A stretch of 64,000 nt of DNA, from assembly GCF_000374025.1 (NCBI RefSeq), contig NZ_KB893172.1, positions 1 through 64,000 of the forward strand, in the 5' to 3' direction. The stretch comes from Spirosoma panaciterrae DSM 21099. GTDB lineage: Bacteria > Bacteroidota > Bacteroidia > Cytophagales > Spirosomataceae. The notes under the pieces are model-generated. The model worked only from the letters and a program-made list of their open reading frames with translations. It was not told the origin of the DNA and made no database searches. Below are positions 8,404 to 16,453 of this stretch, piece after piece (the stretch's first letter is position 1; the number at the start of each line of letters is the position of its first letter). The translations under genes and the position numbers were made by a program.

Positions 8404-9645
8404 ATGGCAACGCCCAACAAAAAGAAAATTCTCAACGACCCGGTCTACGGGTTTATCACCATTCCAACCGAGCTGCTCTTCGATTTAGTCGAGCATCCCT
8501 ATTTTCAGCGACTTCGGCGCATTAAGCAGCTAGGCCTATCTGAGTACGTGTATCCGGGCGCTCTGCATACCCGATTCCATCATGCGCTGGGGGCCATGCA
8601 CCTGATGGGGCAGGCCATGAGCACGCTCCAAAGCAAGGGCCATTTTATTAGTAGTGAGGAATGTGAGGCCGCGCAGATTGCCATTCTGCTACATGATGTA
8701 GGGCATGGGCCGTTTTCGCACGTATTGGAGTGTTGTTTGCTGGACGATGTACCTCACGAGCAGATTTCGCTGATGCTTATGCATGACCTTAACCGGCAGT
8801 TTGGTGGGGCGCTGTCGCTGGCGATCCGCATGTTTGAGGGAACGTATGAACGGCCCTTTTTTCATCAGCTTATTTCGAGTCAGTTGGATATGGACCGAAT
8901 GGATTACCTCAACCGCGACGGCTATTATACGGGCGTAGCTGAAGGGGCCATTGGGGCCGAACGAATTATTAAAATGCTTGATCTGGTCGACGATCAGCTT
9001 GTGGTCGAGGCCAAGGGAATTCTGAGCGTCGAAAACTTCCTGAATGCCCGGCGACTCATGTATTGGCAGGTGTATCTGCACAAAACGTCGATCTGTTGCG
9101 AGTCGATGATGATTCAGATTTTACGGCGGGCCCGGTTTTTGAGTCGGCAGGAGGGGGTTGAATCGGTGTTTGCGTCGGATGTATTTCGGTTGTTTTTGCG
9201 GGATAGCATATCGATGCAGGATTTCCAGACCAACCGTATGTACCTAGATGCCTTTACGAAATTGGATGACTTCGACGTCTGGACCTGTGTAAAGCAGGGC
9301 GCTTCGCACCCTGATCCGATTTTTTCTCAACTCTGCCAGATGCTGCTGAACCGGAAGTTGTTTAAGATTATGTTATCGACCGAACCGTTTGCGGGTGAAC
9401 TGCTTACGCAGCTCGAAAAGCAGTTGCGGCAAACCGGGATGCCGGAGGATTGGCTCTCCTACTTTCTGGTTGAAGGTCAGGCTACCAATGCAGCGTATTT
9501 ACCTTCGGGCGACCGCATTGCGATCAAATTGAAAGGAGGCAATGTGATCGATATTGCCGATGCCTCTGACCTGTCAAATATTCAGGTGCTAACCAATATT
9601 GTTCGTCGGTACTATGTTTGCTGGGCCCGGAATTTTGTGGAGTAG
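8404..9645 (+). CDS. HD-domain phosphohydrolase (dGTPase-like superfamily)
   Basis: A 413-residue HD-superfamily hydrolase. The N-terminus KILNDPVYGFITIP and PYFQRLRRIKQLG is the usual opening of this family. Metal ligands are visible: H59 in HTRFHHALG, H97-D98 in LLHDVGHGPFSH, and D in DMDRMDYLNRD. Relatives include YdhJ-type proteins and dNTP triphosphohydrolases; the exact substrate is not predictable. It is a cytosolic single gene, sitting between the tRNA and the lipid A genes. The start is supported because the family signature begins within ten residues of the ATG. The gene has host-like composition, so it marks the return to core chromosome after the island. Confidence 0.9.
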   Translation: MATPNKKKILNDPVYGFITIPTELLFDLVEHPYFQRLRRIKQLGLSEYVYPGALHTRFHHALGAMHLMGQAMSTLQSKGHFISSEECEAAQIAILLHDVGHGPFSHVLECCLLDDVPHEQISLMLMHDLNRQFGGALSLAIRMFEGTYERPFFHQLISSQLDMDRMDYLNRDGYYTGVAEGAIGAERIIKMLDLVDDQLVVEAKGILSVENFLNARRLMYWQVYLHKTSICCESMMIQILRRARFLSRQEGVESVFASDVFRLFLRDSISMQDFQTNRMYLDAFTKLDDFDVWTCVKQGASHPDPIFSQLCQMLLNRKLFKIMLSTEPFAGELLTQLEKQLRQTGMPEDWLSYFLVEGQATNAAYLPSGDRIAIKLKGGNVIDIADASDLSNIQVLTNIVRRYYVCWARNFVE

Positions 9646-9805
9646 TTCATAGGGGAGCCGTTCGTTGAACCATCAATCCCGATTCGATCAGGCTGCTTCA
9701 CCAATTAACCACTTTAGCAATTGCGGAAAAGTGCAATTTGTTCGCTACCTTAGCGGCCTAAATGCCCGGCTATAATGGGTGTTTTGCGACGGCCGTCATA
9801 TATAT

Positions 9806-10834
9806 ATGGAGTTTACAGTCAAGCAGATTGCCACACTGCTGGGGGGCGAAGTTGCCGGAAATGAATCGCTGACAATCACTGGGTTAGCTAAGATTGAAGA
9901 GGGGCAACCAGGGGATATCTCATTTCTGTCGAACCTCAAATACGAACCGCATCTTTATACCACCCAAGCTTCGGCGGTGATTGTTGATCGGTCGTTCGAG
10001 CCTAAAAAGCCGGTTGCATCGGCTCTCATTTTTGTAGAAAATTCCTACTCTGCCTTCACGCGTCTGCTGGAAGAATACCACAAGCAATTAATTTTTGCGC
10101 GGGTAGGTATCGAACAGCCCTCGTACATAGGCGACGGAAGCCAGATGGGCGAACAGGGCTACCGAGGGGCATTTTCGTACGTTGGGCGAAATTGCCAGAT
10201 CGGGAGCAATGTGAAAATATACCCGCACGCTTACGTTGGAAACAATGTTCGGATCGGCGACAATACCATCATTCATCCTGGAGTCCGGATTCTCGATAAT
10301 TGTGTGATTGGCCGGAATTGCGTTATCCATCCCAATGCGGTTATTGGTAGTGAAGGGTTTGGCTTTGCACCCCAGCCCGATGGAACCTATAAAACCATTC
10401 CGCAACTGGGCAATGTGATTCTGGAAGATTATGTGAACGTTGGAGCCAATACGACGATTGATTGTGCCACCATGGGTTCAACCATCATTCGGCAGGGCGC
10501 CAAGCTGGATAACCTGATTCAGATTGCCCATAACGTCGAGATTGGCAAAAATACCGTGATTGCCGCGCAGACGGGTGTTTCGGGTTCTACCAAAATTGGA
10601 GATAACTGTGTCATTGCCGGTCAGGTTGGATTTGCCGGGCACCTGACCATTGCCAATGGTACCAAAGTAGGGGCGCAGTCGGGCGTTGGCAAGAGTGTTG
10701 AGGAAGAAGGCACTTCGCTCAATAGCTCACCTGCTTTTGGCCTGAAGGAAAGTATGCGCTCACTGGCGATATTCCGTCGGTTGCCCGATCTGGAACAAAG
10801 AGTGTTTAAACTGGAAAAGAAAAACGAAAAATAG
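9806..10834 (+). CDS. lpxD: UDP-3-O-acylglucosamine N-acyltransferase LpxD
   Basis: LpxD adds the second hydroxyacyl chain to UDP-3-O-acylglucosamine in lipid A synthesis, in the cytosol. The 342-residue protein opens with MEFTVKQIATLLGGEV, the typical LpxD N-terminal domain. A left-handed beta-helix of hexapeptide repeats follows (for example IGDNTIIHPGV and IGSNVKIYPHA), with catalytic His242 in QIAHNVEIG. I start at the ATG at 9806; a GTG 27 bases upstream would add nine residues that are atypical of the family. It is first in the row lpxD, lpxC/fabZ, lpxA, a common Bacteroidota order, with about 100 bp to the next gene. Confidence 0.95.
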   Translation: MEFTVKQIATLLGGEVAGNESLTITGLAKIEEGQPGDISFLSNLKYEPHLYTTQASAVIVDRSFEPKKPVASALIFVENSYSAFTRLLEEYHKQLIFARVGIEQPSYIGDGSQMGEQGYRGAFSYVGRNCQIGSNVKIYPHAYVGNNVRIGDNTIIHPGVRILDNCVIGRNCVIHPNAVIGSEGFGFAPQPDGTYKTIPQLGNVILEDYVNVGANTTIDCATMGSTIIRQGAKLDNLIQIAHNVEIGKNTVIAAQTGVSGSTKIGDNCVIAGQVGFAGHLTIANGTKVGAQSGVGKSVEEEGTSLNSSPAFGLKESMRSLAIFRRLPDLEQRVFKLEKKNEK

Positions 10835-10899
10835 CTTACGGTCTATGATTTACGGGTGGCGGTGGATAGATGCACCAGCAACGTTATGGTCTGCCTACT

Positions 10900-10926
10900 G
10901 TAAACTGTAAAACGGTAAACTGTAAA
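10900..10926 (+). repeat. short direct repeat between lpxD and lpxC
   Basis: GTAAACTGTAAA occurs at 10900-10911 and again at 10915-10926, just before the lpxC/fabZ start at 10937. No function is evident; it may be slippage-derived or a regulatory leader. Confidence 0.5.
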
Positions 10927-10936
10927 CTGAAAAGGA

Positions 10937-12331
10937 ATGAATACCAAACAACAGACGATTCAGAAGGCCGTTTCGGTATCGGGAGTGGGACTCCACACGG
11001 GTGTACAGGCAACGATGACGTTTCTGCCTGCGCCAACCAATCATGGCTACAAATTCCAGCGTGTCGATTTGCCCGGCCAACCCATTGTGGATGCCGACGT
11101 CGATAACGTGGTCGACCTTTCGCGGGGCACTACCATCGAGCAGAGTGGCGCCCGGATTCATACGGTTGAGCATACGCTGGCAGCACTGGTTGGTCTGCAA
11201 CTCGATAACATCCTGATTCAGCTGGATGGTCCCGAGCCTCCTATTATGGATGGTTCTTCCATTCAGTTTATCGATGCCCTGCGGGATGCGGGTATCGAAG
11301 AGCAGAATGCCACTCGTAACTACTTCGAAGTCAACGAATACGTTCATTACCGAAATGCTGAGAAAGACATCGAACTGGCCGCTTTGCCCCTCGACGATTA
11401 TCGGCTAACGGTCATGGTGGACTATAACTCCAAGGTTATCAGTAGCCAGCATGCCTACTTGAACGACATAAGCCAGTTTCCCGAACAGATTGCCAGTAGC
11501 CGTACGTTTGTGTTTCTGCATGAACTGGAAGCGCTTTACAAGCAGAATCTGATTAAAGGGGGCGACCTGACCAATGCCATCGTGATCGTTGATCGGGATG
11601 TACAGGATGGTGAACTGGATTACCTGGCCGAATTGCTCCATAAGCCAAAGGTGAGTGTCAATAAGCAGCAGGGAATCCTGAACAACCTGAAGCTGCATTA
11701 CCCGAACGAAATGGCCCGCCATAAACTGCTCGATGTAGTGGGTGACCTGGCGCTGATTGGCCGGCCCATTAAAGCACAGATTCTGGCGGCCCGGCCTGGT
11801 CATGCGGCTAATGTGGCCTTTGCCAAAAAAATTAAGAAGCTGATCCAGAAAAACGCAGCTAACCAAGTACCTAAATACGACCCGATGCAGCCAGCCGTAT
11901 TGGATATCAATCGTATATCGCAATTATTACCCCACCGCTATCCGTTCCAGATGATTGATAAAATCATTGCGCTGGACGAGAACAGTGTAGTAGGGATCAA
12001 AAACGTAACGATGAATGAGCCGTTTTTTCCAGGGCATTTCCCCGGCAATCCGGTAATGCCTGGCGTCATGCAGCTCGAAGCCATGGCACAAACAGGTGGC
12101 ATTCTGGTTTTGAGTACCGTCCCCGACCCAGAGAATTACTGGCCGTTTTTGGTAGGTATTGAAAATTGCCGCTTCCGGCGGAACGTATTGCCCGGCGATA
12201 CGGTCATATTCCGGTGTGAGTTTACCTCGCCCATGAAGCGGGGAATCGTGAAAATGCAGGGTCGGGGTTATGTAGCAAATCAACTGGTCTGCGAAGCCGA
12301 CATGATTGCTAGCCTGGTTAAGAAAAAATAG
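10937..12331 (+). CDS. lpxC/fabZ: bifunctional LpxC deacetylase / FabZ dehydratase
   Basis: A fusion of LpxC, the committed step of lipid A synthesis (zinc deacetylation of UDP-3-O-acyl-GlcNAc), and FabZ, the 3-hydroxyacyl-ACP dehydratase that competes for the same acyl-ACP pool. LpxC spans about residues 1-310: zinc ligands H79 (in TVEHTLAAL), H262 and D266 (in RHKLLDVVGD), and catalytic H289 (in RPGHAANVAF). FabZ spans about 320-464: H367 (in GHFPGNPVMPG) and E381 (in MQLEAMAQ). The fusion is characteristic of Bacteroidota. All catalytic residues are present. It lies between lpxD and lpxA and is probably co-transcribed with them. Confidence 0.97.
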   Translation: MNTKQQTIQKAVSVSGVGLHTGVQATMTFLPAPTNHGYKFQRVDLPGQPIVDADVDNVVDLSRGTTIEQSGARIHTVEHTLAALVGLQLDNILIQLDGPEPPIMDGSSIQFIDALRDAGIEEQNATRNYFEVNEYVHYRNAEKDIELAALPLDDYRLTVMVDYNSKVISSQHAYLNDISQFPEQIASSRTFVFLHELEALYKQNLIKGGDLTNAIVIVDRDVQDGELDYLAELLHKPKVSVNKQQGILNNLKLHYPNEMARHKLLDVVGDLALIGRPIKAQILAARPGHAANVAFAKKIKKLIQKNAANQVPKYDPMQPAVLDINRISQLLPHRYPFQMIDKIIALDENSVVGIKNVTMNEPFFPGHFPGNPVMPGVMQLEAMAQTGGILVLSTVPDPENYWPFLVGIENCRFRRNVLPGDTVIFRCEFTSPMKRGIVKMQGRGYVANQLVCEADMIASLVKKK

Positions 12332-12418
12332 TCATTCGATTGTCATGCCTTGTCATTGGTTGATCCACAACTAAATGACGGATACGGACAACTAATGACC
12401 ATTAATGACATACTTATA

Positions 12419-13213
12419 ATGATTCAACCGTTAGCATATATTCACTCTGAAGCGAAGATTGCGCAGAATGTAGTGATTGAGCCGTTCGCCATTATTCACA
12501 AAGACGTTGAGATTGGCGAAGGAACATGGATCGGTTCCCATGCCGTTATCAATGAAGGGGCTCGTATCGGCCGAAACTGCAAAATATATCCCGGAGCCGT
12601 TATCTCAGCGACACCCCAGGATTTGAAATTCAATAACGAGTACACCCGGACGTTCATCGGTGATAATACGACCATTCGGGAGTACGCAACCATCAGCCGG
12701 GGGACTGAAGAGCACTGGAAAACACAGATTGGCGCCAATTGCCTGATTATGGCCTATGCGCACGTAGCCCATGATTGCCGAATCGGAAATCACTGCATCA
12801 TCACGAACAACGTGCAGATGGCGGGTCACGTACATATGGGCGACTGGGCTATTATTGGGGGATCAAGTTCGGTATTGCAGTTTTCCCGGATTGGATCACA
12901 TGCCTTCATTTCGGGTGGATCACTGGTCCGGAAGGATGTACCGCCCTATTCGAAGGCGGCCCGCGAACCGCTCACCTATGCGGGCATCAACTCGGTAGGG
13001 ATTCGTCGACGGGGCTATACCAACGAACAGATTAATCAGATTCAGGAAATTTACCGCTATATCTACCTGCGTGGGTTAAACAATGCCGACGCGCTGGCCC
13101 AGATCGAACTGGAACTGCCCGCTTCGGACGAACGCGATGAAATTGTGAACTTCATTCGTAGCTCCGAACGAGGCATTATGCGCGGGCCATCCGCCAATGG
13201 AGAGCGGGAGTAA
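12419..13213 (+). CDS. lpxA: acyl-ACP:UDP-N-acetylglucosamine O-acyltransferase LpxA
   Basis: LpxA performs the first acylation of lipid A synthesis. The 264-residue protein is a hexapeptide beta-helix (IEPFAIIHKDVEIGEGTWIG and following turns) with catalytic His118 in AHVAHDCRIGN and a helical C-terminal domain after PLTYAGINSVG. I choose the ATG at 12419 (MIQPLAYIHSEAKIAQ), which matches the family N-terminus and length; a TTG at 12350 would add 23 unrelated residues. It is 87 bp after lpxC/fabZ. Two long inverted repeats follow the stop codon. Confidence 0.95.
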   Translation: MIQPLAYIHSEAKIAQNVVIEPFAIIHKDVEIGEGTWIGSHAVINEGARIGRNCKIYPGAVISATPQDLKFNNEYTRTFIGDNTTIREYATISRGTEEHWKTQIGANCLIMAYAHVAHDCRIGNHCIITNNVQMAGHVHMGDWAIIGGSSSVLQFSRIGSHAFISGGSLVRKDVPPYSKAAREPLTYAGINSVGIRRRGYTNEQINQIQEIYRYIYLRGLNNADALAQIELELPASDERDEIVNFIRSSERGIMRGPSANGERE

Positions 13214-13222
13214 ACTATAAGG

Positions 13223-13291
13223 AAGGGTAACGAATGAAGCGAGAAAAATAACCCGTGTCAACGTATTTTTCACGCTTCATTCGTTACCCTT
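13223..13291. repeat. long inverted repeat after lpxA
   Basis: Perfect 19-nt arms (13223-13241 and 13273-13291, unit AAGGGTAACGAATGAAGCG) extend inward imperfectly, so that most of the 69-bp segment folds on itself. It begins ten bases after the lpxA stop and may end transcription. It shares the word GAATGAA with the repeats near 43900 and 48810. Confidence 0.85.
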
Positions 13292-13348
13292 CACACTTTA
13301 TTTATGGAGGCTGTTTAAACTTGTCCTAATCGAGTCCTAATGAGTGCT

Positions 13349-13436
13349 TTTTGTCATCCCGACGCAGGAGGGATCTTCGGGTAATGTGATCAAATATTCC
13401 TCGCCCGAAGATCCCTCCTGCGTCGGGATGACAAAA
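13349..13436. repeat. 33-nt-arm perfect inverted repeat, REP-like
   Basis: Arms 13349-13381 and 13404-13436 are perfect complements (core GTCATCCCGACGCAGGAGGG, then ATCTTCGGG), separated by 22 bases. It is GC-rich and distinct from the other hairpins in the window. The perfection suggests recent dispersal or selection on pairing, in the manner of REP or MITE-like palindromes. No transposase is adjacent. Confidence 0.9.
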
Positions 13437-13465
13437 GCAATTGAAACAAAAGTTTAAACAGGTTC

Positions 13466-14098
13466 ATGAATATCACTGCTGAAAAAATCGGCAAGAAATA
13501 TCGGAAAGAGTGGATTTTCCGGCGGGTCGATCTGACGCTTACCGCCGGAAATAGTTATACGTTTGTGGGGCCAAACGGCAGCGGAAAATCAACCTTGTTA
13601 CAGCTATTGACCGGAAGCTTACCCATTACGGAAGGAACTCTTACCTATTCTTTGCAGGGCAAAACGCTCGACGCTGATGACTGGTTTCGGTATGTGACCA
13701 TAGCCGCGCCTTATCTCGAACTGGTCGAAGAGTTGACGCTGGATGAACTGCTGACATTCCACCAGACCTTTAAACCATTTGTGGAAGGTCAAACCCCCGA
13801 AACTATTGCCGAAAAACTCCTGCTAAGCCACGCCCGTCATAAAGAAATCAAGTATTTTTCGTCGGGGATGAAACAGCGGGTGAAGCTTGGGCTGGCGTTT
13901 TTCTCCCGTGCACCGATTATTATACTGGATGAGCCGACATCCAATCTGGATCGTCAGGGTATGAACTGGTATCATGAACAGATGCAGCAACTGATTAGTC
14001 CGGCAAACCCATCGCCCAAACTCCTGCTGATCGGCTCCAATCAGCCCGACGAATATGATTTTTGCCCGAATGTAATCGATATTATGCAGTGGAAGTAG
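13466..14098 (+). CDS. ABC transporter ATP-binding protein (stand-alone)
   Basis: A 210-residue ATPase of the ABC type. Walker A GPNGSGKST is at 35-43, the signature is FSSGMKQR near 132-139, and Walker B IIILDEPTSNLD is near 150-161. It resembles the short ATPases that drive simple export or membrane-remodelling permeases. No permease gene is adjacent, so the partner is unknown. The gene starts 29 bp after the REP-like inverted repeat and ends 2 bp before the convergent gene. The family is certain; the substrate is not. Confidence 0.85.
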   Translation: MNITAEKIGKKYRKEWIFRRVDLTLTAGNSYTFVGPNGSGKSTLLQLLTGSLPITEGTLTYSLQGKTLDADDWFRYVTIAAPYLELVEELTLDELLTFHQTFKPFVEGQTPETIAEKLLLSHARHKEIKYFSSGMKQRVKLGLAFFSRAPIIILDEPTSNLDRQGMNWYHEQMQQLISPANPSPKLLLIGSNQPDEYDFCPNVIDIMQWK

Positions 14099-14100
14099 AC

Positions 14101-15708
14101 TTACTTCAATTTCTTGCGTAACGCGTCAATAATCCGCCGGGTTTCGGTAATCCGGGCTTGTAATCCATCCTTGTATTTCCAGGCTTGCTGGTCGACTTTC
14201 GCAGGGTCGGGGGTGAACTGCTGTTCGATTTCCGTCAGGTATTGTTCACTCAGGTCGAGGTAATGGCTGGCGGTTTCCCGGTTGTAAAATCCATCACCAT
14301 CTACAGTTAGGTAAACGGGGGTTGTATGAGCAGCCTGACCAGGGCCTGCCGAACAGCGAGCTGCCATCCAGCAACCACTCTTGAGAGGGGGTAGAGTTAA
14401 CTGAAGCGACAAGTAATGAGGGGATTGGCCTGCGTCTCGGGCTGTAACCCGGCCAATCACTTTCCCATGACTGACCAGTTCGAGCGTATCGAGTGGCACC
14501 TGCCGATCATGCCCATACGCATGAACTGTAACTGAGACCGATGTGCCTTTCTTAACATCCAGATGATCGCCTGGAATCGCATTCGCCACCCTCAAATCAA
14601 GAACTGGGCCGCTCGATACGAATGTATGACCTGCCGCTACTGCATCGCGCCAGTTTGAATAAGCGAGTTTTTGGTCCGTACCCAAATAGCTGTAAAAACG
14701 GGCATTGCCAATCCGTGACGAGTGTTCGACGGGGCCATGCCCATGATCCTGACCACACCAGGGGAAATCGGAACCTGCGGTGGCTGTGAGCGGAATTCCC
14801 AGATCCAGCAAATGATAATAATGCTGCGTATGCAATGGGTGAGCATCGACACAAAACTGCAATAATTCGAAAGCGTCGACTTTGCCGCGTAGTCCATCGA
14901 GGGTTAAGCCCCGGTAACCATGGAACGTTTCGGCCTGGTGGGCGTAGCCCGTAATACCGCCCAGTTGATGAATTTTGTCAAACACTTCATCAAAGAAGTA
15001 ATAACGACTGCTTTTACGTACGCGATCGGCCGCACCCAGGGCAAAGACATGTCCAAGTTCGGAGGTTCGGGGATCTTCCTGACCACTCGTCAGCAAATAA
15101 GCCCCCTGTTGATAAACGCCTTTGTCGCCATAGGCATACTGCGGGTAGTAAGTTTCCCAGAAATCGCCCATGCGCAAAAACGCTCCTACGTGTACGTCTT
15201 CGGCCTGTAGCCAGGTGGCAATATAGGGGTTGTCGCGTGGAGAACGGCGGAGGTGGATATGCCCATCGGTGGAGTACCAGCCTTTGGCTGCCATATTGAT
15301 CCATCGCTCCAGCCGAATCGTTTTCTGAATGGTTTTTCCGGCAGTAACTACCAGCCTGTGCGTCTGGCGCAGGTATTCCGAGCCTTTGGACAGGGTCAAT
15401 TCATAGGTGCCCGGTGGCAACGATACCCGGAATCGACCAGCTATGTAAAAGGAACTGTCGGGCTGAAATCCATATCCATCTTCATGGTCCCACAGACCAT
15501 ACATAACCGCAATCGCTTCGGCCGGAAGTTGGGCCACTGGATGGCCGTTCTGCGTAAGCCGCACACGAACAGGAGTAGGCTTGCTGGTTTCGGCATCCAG
15601 TATAGTGACTTTTACTTGTCCGATTGACTGCCCATAACTGGTAGAAATCGAGAGGAGTAGCAGCCAAAGCAGCCACTTACGTATAGGCCAGCCGAACGAA
15701 CCCACCAT
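14101..15708 (-). CDS. secreted CehA/McbA-family metallohydrolase
   Basis: A 535-residue exported protein. A signal peptide covers residues 1 to about 26 (RKWLLWLLLLSISTSYGQ). A carboxypeptidase-regulatory-like beta domain (about 29-133) follows, then a PHP-type metallohydrolase domain starting WYSTDGHIHLRR (H150, H152) with later ligands in GYAHQAETFHG, TAGSDFPWCG and DHGHGPVEHSS. CehA/McbA relatives cleave carbamate or phosphate esters, but most members have unknown substrates. It acts outside the inner membrane. It stands alone, convergent with the ABC ATPase gene and 55 bp downstream of the HNH gene on the same strand. Confidence 0.85.
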   Translation of the reverse strand: MVGSFGWPIRKWLLWLLLLSISTSYGQSIGQVKVTILDAETSKPTPVRVRLTQNGHPVAQLPAEAIAVMYGLWDHEDGYGFQPDSSFYIAGRFRVSLPPGTYELTLSKGSEYLRQTHRLVVTAGKTIQKTIRLERWINMAAKGWYSTDGHIHLRRSPRDNPYIATWLQAEDVHVGAFLRMGDFWETYYPQYAYGDKGVYQQGAYLLTSGQEDPRTSELGHVFALGAADRVRKSSRYYFFDEVFDKIHQLGGITGYAHQAETFHGYRGLTLDGLRGKVDAFELLQFCVDAHPLHTQHYYHLLDLGIPLTATAGSDFPWCGQDHGHGPVEHSSRIGNARFYSYLGTDQKLAYSNWRDAVAAGHTFVSSGPVLDLRVANAIPGDHLDVKKGTSVSVTVHAYGHDRQVPLDTLELVSHGKVIGRVTARDAGQSPHYLSLQLTLPPLKSGCWMAARCSAGPGQAAHTTPVYLTVDGDGFYNRETASHYLDLSEQYLTEIEQQFTPDPAKVDQQAWKYKDGLQARITETRRIIDALRKKLK

Positions 15709-15762
15709 ATAGCCAGTAAACGTTTCAACCTAAAAGAATGAATAGAACCGACATTTACTGGC

Positions 15763-16173
15763 TTACAAATACCTCCCTGCCTGTGTGAGTAGCTGTCGGA
15801 GGATAACCCTGTCAGGATCATTGAGTTGGAGTACTTTTACAGTGGCTTGGCCTATTCGAGTCTTAGGAATGATTTCTCCATTGTGTGCGTCAAAATGAGT
15901 GGGCCATTTGTGCTTTCGAGGGTTGAACAGAATAACAATATCATCATACGAGTCGAGGAATGTTGTTAGGTCTGAACCTTTATGGTTGTTGCAGTGTGGG
16001 CAGGCATAGGCTAAATTCTCCAATTCGTTACCTCCGCCATGCTTTACGCTAATAATATGATCAATCTCAAAAGCAAGGAATAAATCGTCCTCATGTACTC
16101 GACAGTACTCACACCGATATTCGGCACGTTGGGCAACAAGACGACGTTTTTTGGCTGAAAGCGCTTGTCTCAT
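15763..16173 (-). CDS. HNH endonuclease
   Basis: A 136-residue HNH nuclease. Zinc-binding cysteines are C21/C24 (YRCEYC) and C58/C61 (CPHC). The catalytic DH pair is D38-H39 (FEIDHIISVKHGG), with NNHKGSD completing the beta-beta-alpha metal motif. Such small HNH proteins occur widely as lone genes and often have unknown targets. Its start overlaps the stop of the upstream 78-codon gene by four bases (ATGA), so the two are translationally coupled. No toxin, phage or intron context is visible. Confidence 0.9.
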   Translation of the reverse strand: MRQALSAKKRRLVAQRAEYRCEYCRVHEDDLFLAFEIDHIISVKHGGGNELENLAYACPHCNNHKGSDLTTFLDSYDDIVILFNPRKHKWPTHFDAHNGEIIPKTRIGQATVKVLQLNDPDRVILRQLLTQAGRYL

Positions 16174-16406
16174 CCCTTCAATAAAACTCGTGCTCGCGCT
16201 TTAGTAAGGCTTATGAATAAATCAAGTGCTAAAAAACGTTCTAGCTCGCTGGTTTCTTCGGGCGTGATAAGACCATCTTTTTTGCGATTGACCAACTGCT
16301 CTACGCGTATCGACATAGAGGCTGGAGCCTGCAGCATACTAATCTTATCGGGGGCTAGTTGAGCCAGACTACTGGCTACATCGCCAAATGCTTCGGTAAC
16401 ACTCAT
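16170..16406 (-). CDS. small conserved-looking protein coupled to HNH gene
   Basis: A 78-residue helical protein (ending LTKARARVLLKG) with EETSELERFLALDLFISL resembling a short dimerising helix. I do not recognise a family with certainty; similar small ORFs are often found directly upstream of HNH genes of this type. The ATGA overlap with the nuclease argues that it is real and works with it, perhaps as partner or inhibitor. That role is inference. Confidence 0.65.
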   Translation of the reverse strand: MSVTEAFGDVASSLAQLAPDKISMLQAPASMSIRVEQLVNRKKDGLITPEETSELERFLALDLFISLTKARARVLLKG

Positions 16407-16453
16407 GGGCAGATGTTTTTACAAAGAACGATAAAATGTGACGATTTCTCACA

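Noticed and set aside
9779..9805. GTG extension of lpxD
   Set aside because: The nine extra residues do not fit the family; the ATG at 9806 gives the normal LpxD N-terminus.
12496..12835. Minus-strand frames inside lpxA
   Set aside because: Mirror frames of the hexapeptide repeat gene without independent support.
13223..13436. Possible CRISPR array from two adjacent repeats
   Set aside because: The two repeats differ in sequence, are inverted rather than direct, and have no regular spacers or cas genes.
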